From assembly GCF_000157915.1 (NCBI RefSeq), contig NZ_EQ973643.1, forward strand, positions 83,078-147,077: a stretch of 64,000 nucleotides of DNA. The letters are read 5' to 3'. Each line of letters starts with the position of its first letter. Position 1 is the first letter of the stretch. The DNA is from Phocaeicola coprophilus DSM 18228 = JCM 13818. GTDB lineage: Bacteria > Bacteroidota > Bacteroidia > Bacteroidales > Bacteroidaceae. The position numbers and the translations under genes were made by a program. Below the pieces are notes generated by a model. The model saw only the letters and a list, made by a program, of their open reading frames with translations. It had not been told where the DNA came from and did not search any database. Below are positions 1-8,336 of this stretch, one piece after another.

Positions 1-112
1 CCCCGACGACCGCACGATGCCGGAAGACGGAGAAAAAAGATGATCCGGGCTGGCAGAACACCTCCCGGAAGGTCCTTAATAAAAGAAAGAAATAGAGCTA
101 AAAACCTGTGGA

Positions 113-1156
113 TCAATCCATCATCAGATTCATAAACGGATGCAGTCCGGCAAACAGGAATGCCGGCAATTGACGGATGTCATATACCCTGTCAACATTC
201 GGGGTAACAGCCTGAATCCGGCAACAGGAACCTTCTTCTACCCTGAAATCTCCATTGTTTTCCGGGAAAGTATCGTCGCCGGTCACCCGGATATTCAGCG
301 GCTGCGGATGCAGGCGTGACCATAAGGCAAGTAAAGACTGGACATGAATGACGCGAGCCATCCCCCGGAATTCCCCATTTCCTCCGGAAGGAAATCTCCG
401 CAAAAGGCGGTCTGCCCCATAATGCCTCAGCAAAAAGACTTCCAGCTGATTTTCTGTCTGCGGATCCGAAGCCAGCAGTTCACGGACTTGCAAATCTTCA
501 CCCGTCCCCAGGCAGAAAGCTACTCCCACCGGAGTTTCTACCGAAAAGGCAGCCCACACCTGTCCGCCGCTCATGATCCAGTCGGCCAGAACCGCCTGCA
601 TGTCTTCACGTGTATGCAATAATGCACAGGGACGCTTCCTCTGCTGTTCATAAAAGAAGTTCCACACCTCATCAGAAAGGAACTTATCTGAATCTATTTC
701 ACTGAATCTCAAGAAAGAAGAATACTTATCAACAAACAGACATTTACCTGTTAATAACTTTTCATCCTGTTGAAAACAGAGTGCATAGCCGGAGCGGTCA
801 TAATACAGCCGCAGGCTTTCTTCCGCAGGAATCAGGGTACTGAGAACGACACCTTCACGATACATCTGCCGATGTGCCTCAGCCAGCAAACTTCGCATCA
901 CTCCCTTTCCCCGGAAATCCGGATGCGTACAGGCTCCGGAAATATAGGCTGTCGGTACAACATCACCGGCGAAGGTCATCGGATAGGGAATCCGCTGCAA
1001 AGCAGCTATCACCTTTCCGTCTTCAACAACCGCCGAATTGATCTGCTCCGTATAGCGCATACGGAAATACAAATCCACGAATTCCTCCGAGTCTGCCGAA
1101 AAACACAACCTCCACAAGTCCCTGACCTGTGCTTTCATTTCCTCCTGCCCGATCAT
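113..1156 (-). CDS. GNAT-family N-acetyltransferase (Eis-like layout)
   Basis: 347 aa. The N-terminal half carries a GNAT acetyl-CoA-binding motif A: the strand ending GACTHPDF is followed by the pyrophosphate loop FRGKGV (residues 81-86). A second half of about 190 residues has no motif I recognise. A GNAT domain plus a long C-terminal part resembles Eis-type acetyltransferases, which acetylate amines; the substrate cannot be read from the sequence. It is the last gene of a four-gene minus-strand run (lrgA, lrgB, DUF2156, this gene) and starts 20 nt after the DUF2156 stop, so it is probably co-transcribed. The ATG at 1156 is the natural start. No clear terminator is visible in bases 1-112, only a weak palindrome near 62-75. 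Confidence 0.85.
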   Translation of the reverse strand: MIGQEEMKAQVRDLWRLCFSADSEEFVDLYFRMRYTEQINSAVVEDGKVIAALQRIPYPMTFAGDVVPTAYISGACTHPDFRGKGVMRSLLAEAHRQMYREGVVLSTLIPAEESLRLYYDRSGYALCFQQDEKLLTGKCLFVDKYSSFLRFSEIDSDKFLSDEVWNFFYEQQRKRPCALLHTREDMQAVLADWIMSGGQVWAAFSVETPVGVAFCLGTGEDLQVRELLASDPQTENQLEVFLLRHYGADRLLRRFPSGGNGEFRGMARVIHVQSLLALWSRLHPQPLNIRVTGDDTFPENNGDFRVEEGSCCRIQAVTPNVDRVYDIRQLPAFLFAGLHPFMNLMMD

Positions 1157-1176
1157 ACGTTTCGTCTCCTTCCGTT

Positions 1177-2106
1177 TTAACCTTCGTGAGAGGAGCAGGC
1201 GGTTCCTGCCGGTTCATCCTTCAGTCCGACAATGAACTTCTCCAGAAGCGTGTGCGGCTGATAAGAAAGTTTCGCCTTACGGAGTCCTTCAAGGCCCAGA
1301 TCTTCTTCCCGGTTGATATAGACATACTGCTCCGGAATATGGTTGGCAAACTCATAATTGATCATGGCATAAGCTCCCTCGATTTCCGTATCGGCCTTTT
1401 CCACACAGGTATCAAAAGTTTCATGGTTGACAGGAGCCCCGAACGTAAAGGCTACAATCTTCCCGCCTACACGCAGAATACCACCTGTCACATCCAGTTC
1501 GTCCATAGACTTCAACGCGGCATTCATAGACCGGCGTTCATTCTGCAAGGCTTCATTCTCGGCACAGTCATTGGCCTTGCACCACTGACTCTCCAGCCGC
1601 AGACATTCCGGAATCAGTTCCGGGGTAAGCGGCTGATACTCGTAATCCGGATACAGACTGCGGAAACGGTTGATATGATTACGTTTAGCCTGGAATTTCT
1701 TGCCGCGCAAGGTAGCCAGGTCAGAGCGGAGGTAGATGTAATCGGAATAATCCCGGTCGGAAACAAACGTGAAGCGTCCCGGGAAAGCCTGTTCCAGTTC
1801 GTCGTACATATCTGCACAGACTCCGAGCAGCCGGAACGGAGCCCCCTGACGGTCGGCATCGGCCATCAGGTCTTCCACAATGGCCTTCATGTCTCCCTGA
1901 CCCACCGGCATCAGGTAAGCCAGCTCGTTGTCCACATAAAAACGTACCAGCAGAAAGCCGTCTTTCTCGGCCAGTTGAGTGAGATACAAAAAGCGCCAGC
2001 TATACAAATTGACAAACGACAGGTCACAGTTTCTCCGCGCACTGTCCAAAGTATACCTTTGCACCCGCGCCTTATCTTCCAGCTCAATCGGTCTAAACGT
2101 AATCAT
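1177..2106 (-). CDS. DUF2156 protein (phosphatidylglycerol lysyltransferase C-terminal-like)
   Basis: 309 aa, soluble, no signal peptide or membrane segment. The opening (MITFRPIELEDKARV) and the following CDLSFVNLYSW are characteristic of the DUF2156 family. This family has a tandem GNAT-like fold related to the aminoacyl-transferase domain of MprF, but stand-alone members have no established substrate. It starts 13 nt after lrgB and ends 20 nt before the GNAT gene. Two adjacent acyltransferase-fold proteins behind a membrane LrgAB pair suggest a shared envelope or small-molecule modification role, which is inference. Length is normal for stand-alone members. Confidence 0.85.
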   Translation of the reverse strand: MITFRPIELEDKARVQRYTLDSARRNCDLSFVNLYSWRFLYLTQLAEKDGFLLVRFYVDNELAYLMPVGQGDMKAIVEDLMADADRQGAPFRLLGVCADMYDELEQAFPGRFTFVSDRDYSDYIYLRSDLATLRGKKFQAKRNHINRFRSLYPDYEYQPLTPELIPECLRLESQWCKANDCAENEALQNERRSMNAALKSMDELDVTGGILRVGGKIVAFTFGAPVNHETFDTCVEKADTEIEGAYAMINYEFANHIPEQYVYINREEDLGLEGLRKAKLSYQPHTLLEKFIVGLKDEPAGTACSSHEG

Positions 2107-2119
2107 ATATATACCTTAT

Positions 2120-2815
2120 TTAATATAATCCCAGTAAATGCAGAATGGTCGGAGTCAGCAAAGCGGTCAGAATACCGTTCAACGTCAGTCCCAGACTGGC
2201 ATAAGCTCCATACTTTCCACTCACTTCCATGGCCCGTGATGTTCCCACCGCATGGCTGGCAGTTCCCATGGAAAGGCCTTGTGCAATCGGACTTCCGACG
2301 TGTCCTACCTGCAGAATCTTGAAACCGCAGATCGCTCCAAACAGTCCGACAACAACCACAACGGCAGCCGTCAGAGAAGGAATACCGCCTGCAGCTTTTG
2401 ATACTTCCATCGCAATCGGAGTAGTTACCGACTTAGGAGCCAGTGACATGATTACGGCCGGAGAAGCCCCCATCAGCTTGGCAATGATGGTCACAGACAC
2501 CAGACCGACAATGCATCCTACTAATTGAGAAACAAGTATCGGCATCAATTGTTTTTTAATCATTCGCAATTGCAGATACAAAGGTACTCCCAAAGCCACG
2601 ACAGCCGGCTTCAGCCAGAACTCCACCAGCGAACCGGCTTCGTTATAGGTTTCATACGAAACTCCTGTAAACTTCAGGAAACAAATCAGCAAAGCTATTG
2701 CCAGAAGGATCGGATTCAAGACTACCCATCCTGTCTTTTTCTGCAACAGCTTGGAAAAGAAAAAGAAGCCAAACGTAATGGCCAGCAGAAAAAACTTATT
2801 TTCGAAAAACTCCAT
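2120..2815 (-). CDS. lrgB: LrgB-family membrane protein
   Basis: 231 aa, strongly hydrophobic, with about six or seven membrane segments. The LAPKSVTTPIA segment and the GTASHAVGTSRA segment near the C-terminus are hallmarks of the LrgB/CidB (YohK) family. LrgAB proteins were first described as modulators of murein hydrolase activity and autolysis; some homologues in other organisms export pyruvate or glycolate. Because pta-ackA lies next to it in divergent orientation, a role in overflow-carbon transport is a reasonable alternative to the antiholin label, but this is inference. Its start overlaps the end of lrgA by 20 nt, implying translational coupling. Confidence 0.9.
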   Translation of the reverse strand: MEFFENKFFLLAITFGFFFFSKLLQKKTGWVVLNPILLAIALLICFLKFTGVSYETYNEAGSLVEFWLKPAVVALGVPLYLQLRMIKKQLMPILVSQLVGCIVGLVSVTIIAKLMGASPAVIMSLAPKSVTTPIAMEVSKAAGGIPSLTAAVVVVVGLFGAICGFKILQVGHVGSPIAQGLSMGTASHAVGTSRAMEVSGKYGAYASLGLTLNGILTALLTPTILHLLGLY

Positions 2816-3146
2816 ACTTGCGAACTAATTGATGAACCCAACCTGTAGTAACTAATACCAGAATCGTACTGATGAGTGTGGCGATGACAATCGGCCAGAA
2901 CTCTGCTGCGATAATATCAAAATACAGCATCAGTGCCACACCAGGCGGTACAAAGAAAAAGCCTAAGTTAGCAACCAGGAAATTGGACAAGCCTTGTACC
3001 CATTCCAGCTTAATCCAACCCAATTTCAGAAAAAGGGTGAGCAGCAGCATCCCGATGATGCTGGACGGAAGTTTTATCTCTGTCAGAAAAACAATCAATT
3101 CACCCAATGCCAGACATCCGAAAAGGATGGAACATTGACGTATCAT
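2796..3146 (-). CDS. lrgA: LrgA/CidA-family membrane protein
   Basis: 116 aa when started at the ATG at 3146 (MIRQCSILFGC). A longer frame can be opened with TTG at 3179, but that codon lies inside the likely -7 promoter element, so I reject it. Four hydrophobic segments are visible and the order (CLALGELIVFL, then SSIIGMLLL, then LFFVPPGVALM-like) fits the LrgA/CidA family of small holin-like membrane proteins that act with LrgB. First gene of the lrgAB-DUF2156-GNAT run. It is divergent from pta with about 200 nt between the starts. Confidence 0.88.
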   Translation of the reverse strand: MIRQCSILFGCLALGELIVFLTEIKLPSSIIGMLLLTLFLKLGWIKLEWVQGLSNFLVANLGFFFVPPGVALMLYFDIIAAEFWPIVIATLISTILVLVTTGWVHQLVRKYGVFRK

Positions 3147-3176
3147 ACCTATTATTTTATTTATTGAAAATCGGTG

Positions 3177-3184
3177 CAAAATTA
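3177..3184 (-). promoter_or_regulatory. Bacteroides -7 promoter element for the lrgA operon
   Basis: On the minus strand the sequence is TAATTTTG, matching the Bacteroides sigma-ABfr -7 consensus TAnnTTTG. It sits 30 nt upstream of the lrgA ATG at 3146. A TTTG occurs 23 nt further upstream, a little farther than the usual -33 box spacing. Confidence 0.55.
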
Positions 3185-3310
3185 CACATTCACGAACAAC
3201 ACGGATGCAAAATGAGGGATTTTTGAGTTAGAGATTCTAAAACAGATACTTTTTACATAGTTTAATTAGAAAAAAAAGAAGTTTTGCAAACTACATATTA
3301 CAAAATTCCC

Positions 3311-3318
3311 TACTTTTG
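3311..3318 (+). promoter_or_regulatory. Bacteroides -7 promoter element for pta-ackA
   Basis: TACTTTTG matches TAnnTTTG and lies 31 nt before the pta start. A TTTG at 3283-3286 may serve as the -33 box, although the 24-nt gap is longer than typical. The short AT-rich leader has no obvious hairpin. Confidence 0.6.
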
Positions 3319-3349
3319 CAGAAAGAAAACAACCTAACAAGAAATCAAC

Positions 3350-4369
3350 ATGGATTTAATTTCTCAAATCGTTGAGCGCGCTAAGTCAAACAAACAGCGC
3401 ATTGTCCTTCCGGAAGGAACGGAGGAACGTACTTTGAAAGCTGCCAACCAGGTGTTGACAGACGGTGTGGCAGACCTTATCCTTTTGGGTAACCCTTCAG
3501 AAATCATGGATCTGGCCCGCGAATGGGGACTTGGAAACATTTCCCGCGCAACCATCATCGATCCGGAGAACCACCCCAAGCAAGAGGAATATGCTCAGTT
3601 GCTTTGCCAGCTCCGCCAGAAAAAAGGCATGACAATTGAAGAAGCACGTAAACTGGTACGCAACCCTCTTTATCTGGGTTGTTTGATCATCAAGGCTGGT
3701 GATGCTGACGGACAGTTGGCAGGTGCCCGCAATACTACCGGAGATGTGTTGCGTCCTGCACTGCAAATCATCAAGACTGAACCGGGAATCACCTGCGTTT
3801 CCGGAGCCATGCTGATGCTTACTCACGCTCCTGAATGCGGAGACAACGGTGTAATCGTCATGGGTGACGTAGCCGTAACTCCTGTACCTGATGCCGGACA
3901 ATTGGCACAGATCGCTGTATGTACAGCCCGCACAGCAAAAGCTGTTGCCGGTATCGATCCCCGTGTCGCTATGCTTAGCTTCTCAACCAAGGGATCTGCC
4001 AAGCATGAAGTCGTAGACAAAGTGGTAGAAGCACTGAAACTGGCTCGTGAACTTGATCCTGAAATGAAGATCGACGGCGAAATGCAGGCTGATGCTGCAC
4101 TCGTTCCGCGCGTAGGTCAAAGTAAGGCTCCCGGATCAGAAATTGCCGGACGCGCCAACGTATTGGTCGTTCCTTGTCTGGAAGTTGGTAACATCTCTTA
4201 CAAACTCGTTGAACGTCTGGGACACGCAACTGCCATCGGTCCGATCCTGCAGGGTATCGCACGTCCTGTAAACGACCTGTCCAGAGGATGCAGCGTAGAC
4301 GATGTTTACAAGATGATCGCCATCACAGCTAACCAGGCTATTGCAGCTAAGGAACAAGAAAACAAATAA
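3350..4369 (+). CDS. pta: phosphate acetyltransferase
   Basis: 339 aa, the length of the short catalytic-domain-only Pta (not the long DRTGG/AAA-containing enterobacterial form). The sequence opens MDLISQIVERAKSNKQRIVLPEGTE, typical of this family, and contains GARNTTGDVLRPALQ and SFSTKGSAKH. It converts acetyl-CoA and phosphate to acetyl phosphate in the cytoplasm. The ackA gene follows 29 nt downstream on the same strand, so the two form the usual acetate-producing, ATP-yielding operon, a main fermentation exit in Bacteroides. Codon use looks like that of a highly expressed gene. Identification is very secure. Confidence 0.97.
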   Translation: MDLISQIVERAKSNKQRIVLPEGTEERTLKAANQVLTDGVADLILLGNPSEIMDLAREWGLGNISRATIIDPENHPKQEEYAQLLCQLRQKKGMTIEEARKLVRNPLYLGCLIIKAGDADGQLAGARNTTGDVLRPALQIIKTEPGITCVSGAMLMLTHAPECGDNGVIVMGDVAVTPVPDAGQLAQIAVCTARTAKAVAGIDPRVAMLSFSTKGSAKHEVVDKVVEALKLARELDPEMKIDGEMQADAALVPRVGQSKAPGSEIAGRANVLVVPCLEVGNISYKLVERLGHATAIGPILQGIARPVNDLSRGCSVDDVYKMIAITANQAIAAKEQENK

Positions 4370-4398
4370 AATTCTTATTTATCAGAATACACTTACGT

Positions 4399-5601
4399 AT
4401 GAAAATATTAGTACTCAACTGCGGAAGCTCGTCCATCAAATATAAATTGTTTGAAATGGAATCACGTCAGGTACTCGCACAGGGAGGCCTGGAGAAAATC
4501 AACTTGCCCGGTTCATTCCTTAAGATTACTTTGCCCAACGGAGAAAAGAAAATCCTGGAGCGTGAGATTAAGGAACACACTGCCGGCGTACAGTTCATTT
4601 TCGAAACCCTTACTCATCCGGAATACGGAGCAGTAAAATCACTCGATGAAATCAATGCAGTAGGACACCGCGTACTTCACGGAGGAACTAAATTCAGCGG
4701 ATCTGTACTTATCAACGATGATGTAATCCGTGCCGTTGAAGAATGTTGTGACCTCGGCCCGCTTCACAATCCTGCCAACCTGAAGGGTATCTATGCCGTA
4801 CAGCAGCTTCTGCCTAATGTTCCTCAGGTAGCCGTATTTGATACAGCTTTCCACCAGACAATGCCGGAACATGCATATCTTTACCCGATTCCGTACGAAT
4901 ACTACGAGAAATATGGTATCCGCCGCTATGGTTTCCACGGAACTTCTCACCGCTACGTTTCCAAACGTGTCTGCGAATTCCTGGGAATTCCTGTAGAAGG
5001 TTCACGCATCATTACCTGCCACATCGGTAACGGTGGATCTATCGCAGCCGTAAAAGACGGAAAATGTATCGATACAACCATGGGATTGACTCCGCTGGAA
5101 GGTCTGATGATGGGTACCCGTTGTGGTGATATCGACGGTGGAGCGATTCTGTACCTGATGAAAAAAGAAGGTCTGACTCCCGACCAGATGTCTGACATCC
5201 TCAACAAGAAGAGTGGTGTACTCGGTATCTTCAAACGCTCCAGCGACATGCGCGAACTGGAAGATGCATCTGCACGCGGTGAAGAACTGGCTAAACGTAC
5301 TGAAGCGATGTATTTCTACCGCATCACCAAATATATCGGAGCCTACGCAGCAGCTATGGGCGGAGTAGACGTAATCCTCTTCACCGGAGGTGTTGGTGAA
5401 AACCAGGCTACAGCCCGTTGGGGAGCTTGCGAAACACTGGGATTCTTAGGTGTTAAACTTGATCCGGAACGCAACAAGGTTCGTAGCAAAGAAGCTATCA
5501 TTTCAACTGACGATTCTAAAGTAAAAGTCGTTGTTATTCCTACCGACGAAGAGCTGATGATTGCAACTGACACCATGGATATCCTGAACGGAAAACTCTA
5601 A
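4399..5601 (+). CDS. ackA: acetate kinase
   Basis: 400 aa, full length for the acetate and sugar kinase (ASKHA) fold. The N-terminal NCGSSSIKY (N7) phosphate-binding loop, the HRVLHGGTKF signature, the RRYGFHGTSH motif and the FTGGVGEN adenosine-binding motif are all present. It transfers the phosphate of acetyl phosphate to ADP, yielding ATP and acetate. It is the second gene of the pta-ackA operon and is followed after 32 nt by a long hairpin. Confidence 0.98.
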   Translation: MKILVLNCGSSSIKYKLFEMESRQVLAQGGLEKINLPGSFLKITLPNGEKKILEREIKEHTAGVQFIFETLTHPEYGAVKSLDEINAVGHRVLHGGTKFSGSVLINDDVIRAVEECCDLGPLHNPANLKGIYAVQQLLPNVPQVAVFDTAFHQTMPEHAYLYPIPYEYYEKYGIRRYGFHGTSHRYVSKRVCEFLGIPVEGSRIITCHIGNGGSIAAVKDGKCIDTTMGLTPLEGLMMGTRCGDIDGGAILYLMKKEGLTPDQMSDILNKKSGVLGIFKRSSDMRELEDASARGEELAKRTEAMYFYRITKYIGAYAAAMGGVDVILFTGGVGENQATARWGACETLGFLGVKLDPERNKVRSKEAIISTDDSKVKVVVIPTDEELMIATDTMDILNGKL

Positions 5602-5633
5602 TCAATCCGATTCACACGAATAACCATTTATAG

Positions 5634-5696
5634 CGGCACGAAACCCTTAAGATCTTCCCGATTACCCGGAAGACTTGCCAATAGGGTTTCGTGCCG
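5634..5696 (+). terminator. Long nested hairpin after ackA
   Basis: A perfect 14-bp inverted repeat, CGGCACGAAACCCT (5634-5647) with AGGGTTTCGTGCCG (5683-5696), encloses a second smaller stem (TCTTCC 5653-5658 with GGAAGA 5668-5673). It is followed by TTCCTTTAT rather than a full T-tract. Best read as the pta-ackA transcription terminator. Confidence 0.75.
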
Positions 5697-5986
5697 TTCC
5701 TTTATATCCTTACATAATCTCCACAGGATTCTCCGCTTCCCTGCTTTGAGAAATCCCGCAAGTGCTGTCCTTCATTACAGAGTTCTCACTCCAGCCAATC
5801 CATACAATACGGACTGACGGCAAAGGCTATCTGCTGTCTTCCCGTTTCTGAACAGGCAGTGTCGTTGAAAAACAATCCTCCTGCCCCGTCCAGCTTGTTT
5901 CAAGTTGGACAAAGGCAGAAGGATTATCTACTGAACATCCGACGGCAAGACCTGCTATACGCCAGAGAATTCAGTGTTATCTATAT
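5697..5986. other. Intergenic region between ackA and the lipoprotein cluster
   Basis: About 290 nt between two convergent transcription units. No supportable reading frame, RNA gene or repeat was found except the minus-strand terminator hairpin at 5869-5925. The rest looks like ordinary spacer, possibly a decayed gene that I cannot identify. Confidence 0.5.
5869..5925 (-). terminator. Rho-independent terminator of the surface-lipoprotein cluster
   Basis: Imperfect long stem between 5874 and 5925: AATCCT, CTGCC, GTCC and CTTG pair with CAAG, GGAC, GGCAG and AGGATT, with small internal mismatches. Read on the minus strand it is followed directly by GTTTTTC. It lies about 60 nt past the stop of the 5987-7399 gene. 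Confidence 0.75.
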
Positions 5987-7399
5987 TTAGTATATGTATT
6001 CCACCGGAGATTTAATAAAACGTATAATGCGGCTGTTTTCCTTTCCAATAGACTGACGTCTCAATCCGGGAGCATGGAACCAGCCGTTATTTTCAGGTGA
6101 ATAACAGGCTATCACAATCTTGTTATGGTTCACACCTCCTGATCCCCATTGTGCGCCAGGACCATAGAAAGTAACACATTCATCCTTTACTCCATTTGTT
6201 TTATTATACACCTCTGCATGGAACAGTTCCGGAAGTTGTACGTCCCCAACAAACAAATCTGTACGGCTTCCCGAAAGGGTATATACATGAGCGCGTCCTT
6301 CCCAGGGCGACTGTACCGTATAATAACCATCCGTCCGGTCAAAGCGCATTCCCCATCCTCCATTAAAGATACGGTCATAATATTCAATGGCAGGCATTTC
6401 ATACCCATCAGGAGCCAGAGCTTTAGCGTCGAGCTGGCCCATATTTACCGAGGGATTCTTCCAGCCACTCAGTTTCACCGTCCCGCCTTCTGCCACAGCC
6501 TCCATACCGATACCTGTATCTCCAATGTAGGCCGACCGGTTCCATAAACGCATATATTCATCGGGAGTACATGTGTTCAGATATTCCAGAACGGTCTTTC
6601 CGGCTTTCGCTGCAGGATCTTGAGGAACCAAGATCTGATCATCAAAGCTGCGGGAGTTTCCGATTGCATTGTATTTGCACCACCACACCCCATTCATTTT
6701 TGTAACAGGCAAGCCATAGTTTCTGCGCTTAATCTGATAGGATTCCGTTTCGTTACCGTCAGAAATACGGCGTACAACCAGTGTAGCCATCTGTTCCCGG
6801 CCGTCAGCTTTCGGGTCATTGGGACGCCATCCGCCGACAACACGATAAGTATTCGAACGGGCCGATACTTGTTCAACCTTTATCCAGGCATCTTCATTCT
6901 GAAAACGTGCAAGCAATTCATAACCCTCAGGAAGTGTCATACGCCCCAGTTCGTTATCTACATACCGGGCAAAGTCACACAAATAATCATCCTTTCCAAA
7001 TACAAGTTCACCTTCCAGCTGAATCGGATTGGCAAGTAACACGATTTTCAGGCTATCCTCATCGTATACACCCTGAAGTCCTTTCCGACGGAAGCGGACA
7101 AGCGCTTCTTCTTCGGGATATCCCGGAGGCAGCAAGGGCTTACGCAGACGGAAACGGTTGGCATCCTGCCAGGTAGTTTCTACAGGTTCTACGACAAAAG
7201 GCAATGAAGGGTCATTTATCCATTCCAGTTCGTTGTCACAATCAATCTGCAACTCAAAATCCAGGGCTGAAGCCGGAAGTGTCATTACATCCCGTCCACC
7301 ATTTACAGATACACCCTCAGGCAAAACCAGTGATTCTACATCAAAATGAATAGCACTATTCAGATCAGGTGTCAGCGCGATATCCCTTCTTTGTTCCAT
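5987..7399 (-). CDS. C-terminal adhesin-like domain (FISUMP-like), probably the 3' part of a frameshifted gene
   Basis: 470 aa with no signal peptide. It is clearly related along its whole length to residues about 300-755 of the neighbouring fused lipoprotein (9372-11639). Shared landmarks include SLVLPEGVS/GSVLPEGAR, GGWRPNDPKADGR/GGWKPNDPLADGR, IKRRNYGLPV/VKRRNWGLPV, GVWWCKYN/GTWWCKYN, SFDDQI/SFEDQV, APDGYEMP/APAGYEIP and the C-terminal IRFIKSPVEYIY/IRCIKTPVRYMY. The WW...N, GY.(I/M)P and terminal IRCIK blocks recall the Fibrobacter major paralogous (FISUMP) domain, a suggestion I cannot confirm. Its ATG lies inside the end of the upstream gene, 28 nt overlapping, in the -1 frame. Adding one G in the GGG run (CCC at 7384-7386 on the plus strand) joins both frames into one protein of about 755 aa. 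Translation as a separate cytosolic protein is possible but would leave an apparent surface domain unexported. Confidence 0.75.
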   Translation of the reverse strand: MEQRRDIALTPDLNSAIHFDVESLVLPEGVSVNGGRDVMTLPASALDFELQIDCDNELEWINDPSLPFVVEPVETTWQDANRFRLRKPLLPPGYPEEEALVRFRRKGLQGVYDEDSLKIVLLANPIQLEGELVFGKDDYLCDFARYVDNELGRMTLPEGYELLARFQNEDAWIKVEQVSARSNTYRVVGGWRPNDPKADGREQMATLVVRRISDGNETESYQIKRRNYGLPVTKMNGVWWCKYNAIGNSRSFDDQILVPQDPAAKAGKTVLEYLNTCTPDEYMRLWNRSAYIGDTGIGMEAVAEGGTVKLSGWKNPSVNMGQLDAKALAPDGYEMPAIEYYDRIFNGGWGMRFDRTDGYYTVQSPWEGRAHVYTLSGSRTDLFVGDVQLPELFHAEVYNKTNGVKDECVTFYGPGAQWGSGGVNHNKIVIACYSPENNGWFHAPGLRRQSIGKENSRIIRFIKSPVEYIY

Positions 7400-8241
7400 T
7401 CCTCAATTTCCAGACGAAGTTCTTCTGTCAGCAGTTCCTTTCTGACAGTCAGCGTATAAACCGTGTTGCGCTTCACGTCTTCCATCAGATATTCTTCCAA
7501 TGTATAGGAACGTCCCGCAATGGAAACATCTACACTTACCATCAGTTCGGGATTCTTCTGTTCATAGACATAAGCAACTCCCACGGAGTCTTTTTGAAGA
7601 GGAGCGGCAAACTCACAAACCCGGTCGTCCGAAGTAACATCTTCCGGAGAAGAAACTGCATTCTGCTCAAAAAGATATCCCTGTTGTCTGACATTCTTCA
7701 GAGTCAGGCGATGCACTGAAATTGCAGTTCCCCGAACCAATAGGTCAAAACGGGCAACGCCGCGTTTCATGTTCACCGAAAGAGTCTGTTTTCCCGATGT
7801 CAAAGAATCGAGTGAAACTTTTCCCGTCCAGAAAGGATGTGGCTGTCCGTTTTCTGAGGAAGCTGTCATCTGCAGCCACTCTTCTTCTGTTACCGACTGT
7901 GGCTGCAGATTATTCCAGTCAATTAACTGTTCTGTATCAGCCAGCATATATAGAGTCCCCGACAAACGATTTACCCCAAGAGAATATTCCAGATTGTCCG
8001 TTGTCTTCAAATCTTTGTAAACCTTCGTCAACAAACCGTTTTGAAACAAACAGGCTTTCATCTCTGAAACACCTTCTCCCGCACCGGCAGCTGATCCAGC
8101 TGAAGCAAAATCAGAAAAAACGCCACGCACCTTCAGTAAGGAAGTATCACCCTGTGACATGTCTTCTAAATGTTCAGCACAGGAAACCATCCCCAAAAGT
8201 ATCAATAAAAGTCCTATTTTAACAGAAAAGTATCTATACAT
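7372..8241 (-). CDS. FimB/Mfa2-like lipoprotein, probably the 5' part of a frameshifted gene
   Basis: 289 aa. A lipoprotein signal peptide ends in lipobox GMVSC (Cys21). The body shows the pattern of Bacteroidales fimbrial anchor/minor subunits: ACLFQNGLLTKVYKDL, LYMLADTEQLIDW, MKRGVARFDL and the terminal DVKRNTVYTLTVRKE strand. It is closely similar to the 8337-9248 protein and to the first 300 residues of the 9372-11639 protein. It ends at EEWNKEGISR, where the frame is lost; in the fused paralogue the corresponding W is followed by a linker into the C-terminal domain. The reading frame of that domain continues immediately (5987-7399) in another frame. It could also be a genuine short subunit like its 303-aa neighbour. 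Confidence 0.8.
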   Translation of the reverse strand: MYRYFSVKIGLLLILLGMVSCAEHLEDMSQGDTSLLKVRGVFSDFASAGSAAGAGEGVSEMKACLFQNGLLTKVYKDLKTTDNLEYSLGVNRLSGTLYMLADTEQLIDWNNLQPQSVTEEEWLQMTASSENGQPHPFWTGKVSLDSLTSGKQTLSVNMKRGVARFDLLVRGTAISVHRLTLKNVRQQGYLFEQNAVSSPEDVTSDDRVCEFAAPLQKDSVGVAYVYEQKNPELMVSVDVSIAGRSYTLEEYLMEDVKRNTVYTLTVRKELLTEELRLEIEEWNKEGISR

Positions 8242-8336
8242 ATTATCTGAGAATCATACAATAATTTTACCTTATTCAAGGGAGAAAAGTCATTTTACCG
8301 GTCAATTCTCCCCCAAAGTCAATCGATATATACTAT

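Noticed and set aside
1129-2322. 397-codon plus-strand reading frame
   Set aside because: It lies antisense to the DUF2156 gene and crosses into lrgB. It has no family features, whereas the minus-strand proteins are clearly recognisable.
7372-7399. Programmed -1 ribosomal frameshift joining the two frames
   Set aside because: No X-XXY-YYZ slippery heptamer is present in frame (the codons are TGG AAC AAA GAA GGG) and no clear stimulatory hairpin follows; a simple one-base loss in the G run explains it better.
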